Position numbers and translations under genes: made by a program. 33,225 bases of DNA. It comes from Bacteroidota bacterium (GTDB lineage: Bacteria; Bacteroidota; Bacteroidia; Chitinophagales; UBA10324). Location of the stretch: contig BJGO01000003.1 of NCBI GenBank assembly GCA_014190535.1, positions 1 to 33,225 on the forward strand. The letters are read 5' to 3'. Shown one piece after another: positions 31,488 to 33,225 of this stretch (position 1 is the first letter of the stretch; every line of letters begins with the position of its first letter). Below the pieces are notes generated by a model, which ran no database searches, was not told where the DNA came from, and saw only the letters and a program-made list of their open reading frames with translations.

Positions 31488-33225
31488 ATGATAACTAAAT
31501 TACAAGCTAAATTTATCGGTTCACTGCTCTCTTTTTTAACGGTATTCTTCGTTACATTATGTAGCGCACAAGTTTCAAACTATCAGTTTTTTCAGCTATC
31601 CGGCACGTATACACCTATAACCGGGGGCACGTTAATTAACGATGGAATATTGTCGCAATCGCGACAATTTGATGATGAAGAAGTTGAGAATATTCCTTTG
31701 GGTTTCACCTTTAATTATAATGGGTCTTCATTTACTACGGTTAATTTAAGTTCAAATGGTTTTTTAACCTTCAATCCGATCATCACTACATACTCCCCAA
31801 TCAGTTCATCTGCACCAAATCGGGTAATATCTGCTATGGGGGCCGACCTGGCTTCGGGTGTGAATATAATGGGTAACACCATTCAGGCGAGCAACCTGAT
31901 TACCAATGTGGCCAGTATAAATGGATTGAGTGTAGGGCAGGCAATTTCTCAAACAGGCAACAACGTTTTTCTACCGGGTACTACTATCACGGCCATTTCA
32001 GGATCCGGACCCTTTACATTAACGATGAGTGCTGAGGCTGATGCTAATGCAAGCGATGAGATTATCGAGTTTAATTTCGATAGTCAGGTGCCCGGGGAGA
32101 ATCCTTCGGAGTTACGTTATCAAACCATAGGTACAGCTCCAAACCGCACGTTTGTAGCCCAGTATACCCGCTTAACCCGTTACGGCTTTTTTTATGATAA
32201 TCTGAATTTTCAGATTCGTTTAAATGAAAATGGATCGATTGAATTTGTATATGGTGATTTTACCTGGAGTAGTTCATTACAAAATACCGCTCAGGTTGGT
32301 ATAAAGGGTAATACCAATAATGATTTTAATAATCGCAGGGGAACAAACTGGAATGCGACCACGCCGGGAACAACAAGAACAAGTTTTGTTGTTGCAGGAT
32401 CGAATAATATACCGCCTGTTTCAGGAACTACATTCCGCTGGGCCTTATGCACTTCGGCAGAGATAGTAGTAACTCCTGCAACAGATACGCTTTGTGCCGG
32501 TCAGTCATCGTCATTAACCGCTTCAGGAGCCGTTTCCTATACGTGGGCACCTGAAGCCGGACTCAATACCTCAACCGGAGCAAATGTAATCGCATCGCCG
32601 ACCACTAGTACGACTTACACTGTTCTCGGTTCGGATGCCAATGGATGTGTGAATACGGCAACAGTTTCTGTTTTGGTATCCGGAGGGCCCAGCATATCTG
32701 TTAATGATGCTACCATCTGTTCTGGTAATAATGCAGTGCTTACGGTGACACCATCCAATCTGAACTATAGCTGGTCTAATGGCGAAAGCACATCATCGAT
32801 AACTGTCAGTCCTGCATCTACAACTACATTTACCGTTACGGTAACGGATGAAGCTGGTTGCTCTGCTAGTGTTGATGGAACCATTACTGTTGATACGCTG
32901 ACTTTCAGTAACACCGACGTGGCGGTATGTAACAATCAGTTGCCATATAACTGGAACGGTAACGATTACAATGCGGCAGGAAGCTATGAAGTTACTTTGA
33001 GCGGAGCCAACGGCTGTGATAGTATCGCTACTTTAATCCTTACAGTAAATAACACCGGCAGTTCAACAACCGACGTGGCGGTATGTAACAATCAGTTACC
33101 ATATAACTGGAACGGTAACGATTACAATGCGGCAGGAAGCTATGAAGTTACTTTGAGCGGAGCCAACGGCTGTGATAGTATCGCTACCTTAATCCTTACA
33201 GTAAATAATACCGGCAGTTCAACAA
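31488..33225 (+). CDS. Large secreted repeat protein (adhesin-like), 3' end outside window
   Basis: An ATG at 31488 opens a frame with no stop to the window edge (579 codons), absent from the ORF track because it is unfinished. A signal peptide (MITKLQAKFIGSLLSFLTVFF..., cleavage near CSA-Q at about 27) is followed by a beta-rich N-terminal domain (about 30-330, IPLGFTFNYNGSSFTTVNLSSNG type) and two Ig/PKD-like modules of about 70 residues: one starting near 333 (DTLCAGQSSSLTASG) and one near 405 (DATICSGNNAVLTV). From residue 476, identical 52-residue repeats begin (DVAVCNNQLPYNWNG...GCDSIATLILTV). This architecture is typical of very large Bacteroidota surface adhesins or gliding-associated proteins, often ending in a T9SS or gliding-motility C-terminal domain, which would lie beyond the window. 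Confidence 0.88.
   Translation, partial: MITKLQAKFIGSLLSFLTVFFVTLCSAQVSNYQFFQLSGTYTPITGGTLINDGILSQSRQFDDEEVENIPLGFTFNYNGSSFTTVNLSSNGFLTFNPIITTYSPISSSAPNRVISAMGADLASGVNIMGNTIQASNLITNVASINGLSVGQAISQTGNNVFLPGTTITAISGSGPFTLTMSAEADANASDEIIEFNFDSQVPGENPSELRYQTIGTAPNRTFVAQYTRLTRYGFFYDNLNFQIRLNENGSIEFVYGDFTWSSSLQNTAQVGIKGNTNNDFNNRRGTNWNATTPGTTRTSFVVAGSNNIPPVSGTTFRWALCTSAEIVVTPATDTLCAGQSSSLTASGAVSYTWAPEAGLNTSTGANVIASPTTSTTYTVLGSDANGCVNTATVSVLVSGGPSISVNDATICSGNNAVLTVTPSNLNYSWSNGESTSSITVSPASTTTFTVTVTDEAGCSASVDGTITVDTLTFSNTDVAVCNNQLPYNWNGNDYNAAGSYEVTLSGANGCDSIATLILTVNNTGSSTTDVAVCNNQLPYNWNGNDYNAAGSYEVTLSGANGCDSIATLILTVNNTGSST
32913..33224 (+). repeat. Two 156-bp tandem repeats (52 codons each), a third beginning at 33225
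   Basis: Units 32913-33068 and 33069-33224 differ at only three bases, all at third codon positions (TTG/TTA, ACT/ACC, AAC/AAT) and all synonymous, so both encode the same 52 residues. Each has two cysteines (AVCNN, GCDS) and a PYNWNG core. The base at 33225 continues into a further unit, so the array extends past the window. Confidence 0.97.

Noticed and set aside
32913-33225. Tandem direct repeats that could suggest a CRISPR or satellite array
   Set aside because: The unit is 156 bp, has no unique spacers, stays in frame and encodes an identical 52-aa protein repeat within an open reading frame.
1-33225. Mobile elements, prophage, toxin-antitoxin or defence genes
   Set aside because: No transposase, integrase, nuclease-helicase or toxin motif was seen, and gene style is uniform; the window is ordinary chromosomal backbone.

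Overview
The window is a stretch of bacterial chromosome from a member of the Bacteroidota, most likely a Chitinophagia- or Sphingobacteriia-like lineage. The evidence is: proteins with C-terminal type IX secretion (T9SS type A) sorting domains, a PorG-like/DUF6089 outer-membrane barrel, a histone-H1-like (Hc1) small protein, an ExbB-ExbD-TonB operon, start codons without Shine-Dalgarno sequences, and several promoters of the Bacteroidota type (TTG, about 19 nt, then TAnnTTTG). Base composition and gene style look even throughout. I see no mobile element, phage, CRISPR array or defence island.

Layout. 1-141: 3' end of an unidentified gene. 152-4308 (-): a small helical protein and a large secreted Asp-box/PKD/T9SS protein. 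4506-5786 (-): metK, divergent from 5966-6799 (+), a PorG-like barrel. 6902-7270 (-): an unknown coiled-coil protein. 7436-10281 (+): valS and a 58-aa histone-like gene absent from the ORF track. 10436-12700 (-): aconitase, divergent from 13035-14405 (+), a vanadium-haloperoxidase-like lipoprotein; a perfect 14-bp palindrome lies between them. 14439-15395 (-): queG, divergent from 15496-20553 (+), a clpB-lon pair. 20554-21024 (-): a small secreted protein. 21163-26817 (+): an envelope operon of a double-length D-Ala-D-Ala ligase-like protein, a PASTA protein, a T9SS cargo protein and a rhodanese. 26814-30308 (-): exbB-exbD-tonB-small Sm-like protein-folC. 30432-31178 (-): a TrmN6-type methyltransferase. 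31234-31307 (+): tRNA-Arg(ACG). 31488-33225 (+): a large secreted repeat protein that runs off the end and is missing from the ORF track.

Most genes are conserved housekeeping: SAM synthesis, tRNA charging and modification, TCA cycle, proteostasis, folate and envelope energy transduction. The most unusual item is the 894-aa tandem Ddl-like protein. Its two ATP-grasp halves have lost different, complementary sets of active-site residues, and it is translationally coupled to a PASTA protein, a fold known for binding peptidoglycan stem peptides. Second-tier items are a tRNA-Arg with an apparent A19-U56 swap of the near-invariant G19-C56 pair, two sites of the form ATTGTCGC-N4-GCGAC, and a 52-residue tandem repeat that is protein-identical with only synonymous changes.
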